Positions 5,608 to 6,377 of a stretch of DNA of 6,377 bases are shown here, in pieces. Position 1 is the first letter of the stretch, and the number at the start of each line of letters is the position of its first letter. The stretch spans positions 1-6,377 of the forward strand of contig JAPLSI010000153.1 of assembly GCA_026398715.1 (NCBI GenBank), in the 5' to 3' direction. Source of the stretch: Gammaproteobacteria bacterium (GTDB lineage: Bacteria; Pseudomonadota; Gammaproteobacteria; Xanthomonadales; Xanthomonadaceae). The position numbers and the translations under genes were made by a program. The notes below the pieces were generated by a model. The model was given only the letters and a program-made list of their open reading frames with translations. It made no database searches and was not told the origin of the DNA.

Positions 5608-6377
5608 TGACGCTGACCACGAAGCTCTGCACGCGGCGTCGGTCGGCGCGACCCACGCGGAAGTGGAAGCGGCCCAGCGCGAGCTCTTCGCCAGCCTCGG
5701 GCAGGTGACCGATGGCCGAGGTGACCAGGCCGCCGACGGTGTCGTATTCGTCGTCGGGGAAGTCGGCTCCGAATTGTTCATTGAAGTCGCTGATCGGGGT
5801 CAACGCATCCACGGCGAACTGGCCGTCGGGCTGCGCCGAGATCAGCGTGCTTTCTTCGGCTTCATCGTGTTCGTCGTCGATCTGGCCGACGATCTGTTCC
5901 AGCACGTCCTCGATGGTGACCAGGCCGGCGACGCCGCCGTGTTCGTCCACCACGATGGCCATGTGGTTGCGCGACAGGCGGAATTCCTTGAGCAGCACGT
6001 TCAGGCGCTTGGATTCCGGGATGAGCACGGCGGGGCGCAACAGTTCGCGCACCTGGCCGGGGCCGCCATCGGCAACGATGCCGCGCAAGAGGTCTTTTGC
6101 GAGCAGGATGCCGAGGATGTCGTCCTTGTCGTCGCCGTGCACCGGGAAGCGCGAGTGGCCCGATTCCACGACCATCTTCATCAGGTCCATGAATTCGGCG
6201 TCGGCGGGCAGGGAAACCATTTGCGATCGCGGCAGCATGATGTCGCCGACTTGCAGCTCGGACACCGCCAGGGCGCCTTCGAGCATCTTCAACGTGTCGC
6301 CGCCGATCAGTCCGTTGTCCTGGGCGTCGCGCAGGATCTCGATGAGGTCCTCGCGCGTTTGCGGTTCGCCGGAAAAC
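5594..6377 (-). CDS. corC: CorC/YbeX (HlyC/CorC family) CBS-domain protein, 5' end outside window
   Basis: Cytoplasmic CBS-pair protein of the CorC/YbeX group, linked in enterobacteria to Co2+/Mg2+ resistance with CorA, and more recently to ribosome metabolism. The window holds the last 260 codons. The reading frame stays open to the window edge and the residues there (GEPQTREDLIEILRDAQDN) are typical CorC, so a TTG at 6292 is not the start. About 30 N-terminal residues are missing compared with the roughly 290-residue family. In order are the first CBS motif (VGDIMLPRSQM to ILLAKDLL), the second CBS motif (VLIPESKRLNVLLKEF, then HMAIVVDEHGGVAGLVTIED), an acidic linker (IDDEHDEAEE), and the CorC_HlyC domain (DFNEQFGADFPDDEYDTVGG to the end). 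There is no DUF21 membrane domain in the part seen, as expected for the short YbeX type. The stop overlaps the start of the Lnb-domain gene, which points to translational coupling. corA lies further on in the same operon. Confidence 0.94.
   Translation of the reverse strand, partial: FSGEPQTREDLIEILRDAQDNGLIGGDTLKMLEGALAVSELQVGDIMLPRSQMVSLPADAEFMDLMKMVVESGHSRFPVHGDDKDDILGILLAKDLLRGIVADGGPGQVRELLRPAVLIPESKRLNVLLKEFRLSRNHMAIVVDEHGGVAGLVTIEDVLEQIVGQIDDEHDEAEESTLISAQPDGQFAVDALTPISDFNEQFGADFPDDEYDTVGGLVTSAIGHLPEAGEELALGRFHFRVGRADRRRVQSFVVSVNAAE

Noticed and set aside
3420..5610. Long plus-strand open frames (3420-4328 and 4276-5610) opposite corA and the Lnb-domain gene
   Set aside because: Their His-, Arg- and Gln-rich translations are the usual product of reading GC-rich genes backwards. 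The opposite strand carries clear family motifs.
5608..5781. A start at 5781 for the Lnb-domain gene, adding 58 residues
   Set aside because: The extension lies entirely inside corC in another frame, is Ser/Thr/Pro-rich and would bury the signal sequence.

Overview
The window is a GC-rich piece of bacterial chromosome. It is most likely from a gammaproteobacterium of the Xanthomonadaceae/Lysobacteraceae type. This rests on strong G/C bias at third codon positions, on a CorC protein very close in sequence to the gammaproteobacterial YbeX/CorC family, and on the mix of a POT peptide transporter, a PilZ protein and a GAF-containing HisKA_3 kinase. The assignment is inferred from protein character, not from a search. 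I see no RNA genes, insertion sequences, CRISPR or phage genes.

Layout, left to right. (1) 1-202, minus: the first 67 codons of a POT/PTR proton-coupled peptide transporter, with its own ribosome binding site and a likely promoter. (2) 283-312: a perfect 13-bp hairpin with a U-rich tail on the minus strand. It ends the transcript of the next gene and separates it from the transporter. (3) 390-737, minus: a 115-residue stand-alone PilZ protein with both c-di-GMP-binding motifs intact. (4) 738-917: a 180-bp divergent intergenic region holding two inverted copies of a 25-bp element. The copies lie 23 and 25 bases in front of the two divergent start codons, each with a -10-like hexamer, so they look like mirror-image twin promoters. 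(5) 918-2618 and 2635-3318, plus: a two-gene operon for a membrane sensor histidine kinase (membrane segments, GAF-like domain, HisKA_3, HATPase) and a NarL/LuxR-type response regulator. (6) 3315-6377, minus: a tightly packed three-gene operon read from right to left: corC (5' end outside the window), a DUF4105/Lnb-domain membrane protein, and corA. The response regulator and corA genes converge, and their stop codons overlap in the 4-base palindrome CTAG.

How the genes may work together. The PilZ gene and the kinase/regulator pair probably share control through the twin elements, which would link a c-di-GMP effector to a two-component system. The corC-Lnb-corA operon puts a putative lipoprotein-modifying (N-acyltransferase-like) enzyme between two genes associated with Mg2+/Co2+ handling. 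In E. coli the gene directly after corC (ybeX) is lnt, the apolipoprotein N-acyltransferase, so a Lnb-domain gene in the same slot is notable.

The most interesting signals are the inverted twin promoter elements, the Lnb-domain gene in the usual lnt position, and the kinase's degenerate ATP-binding G box. No complete, clearly undescribed system is present.
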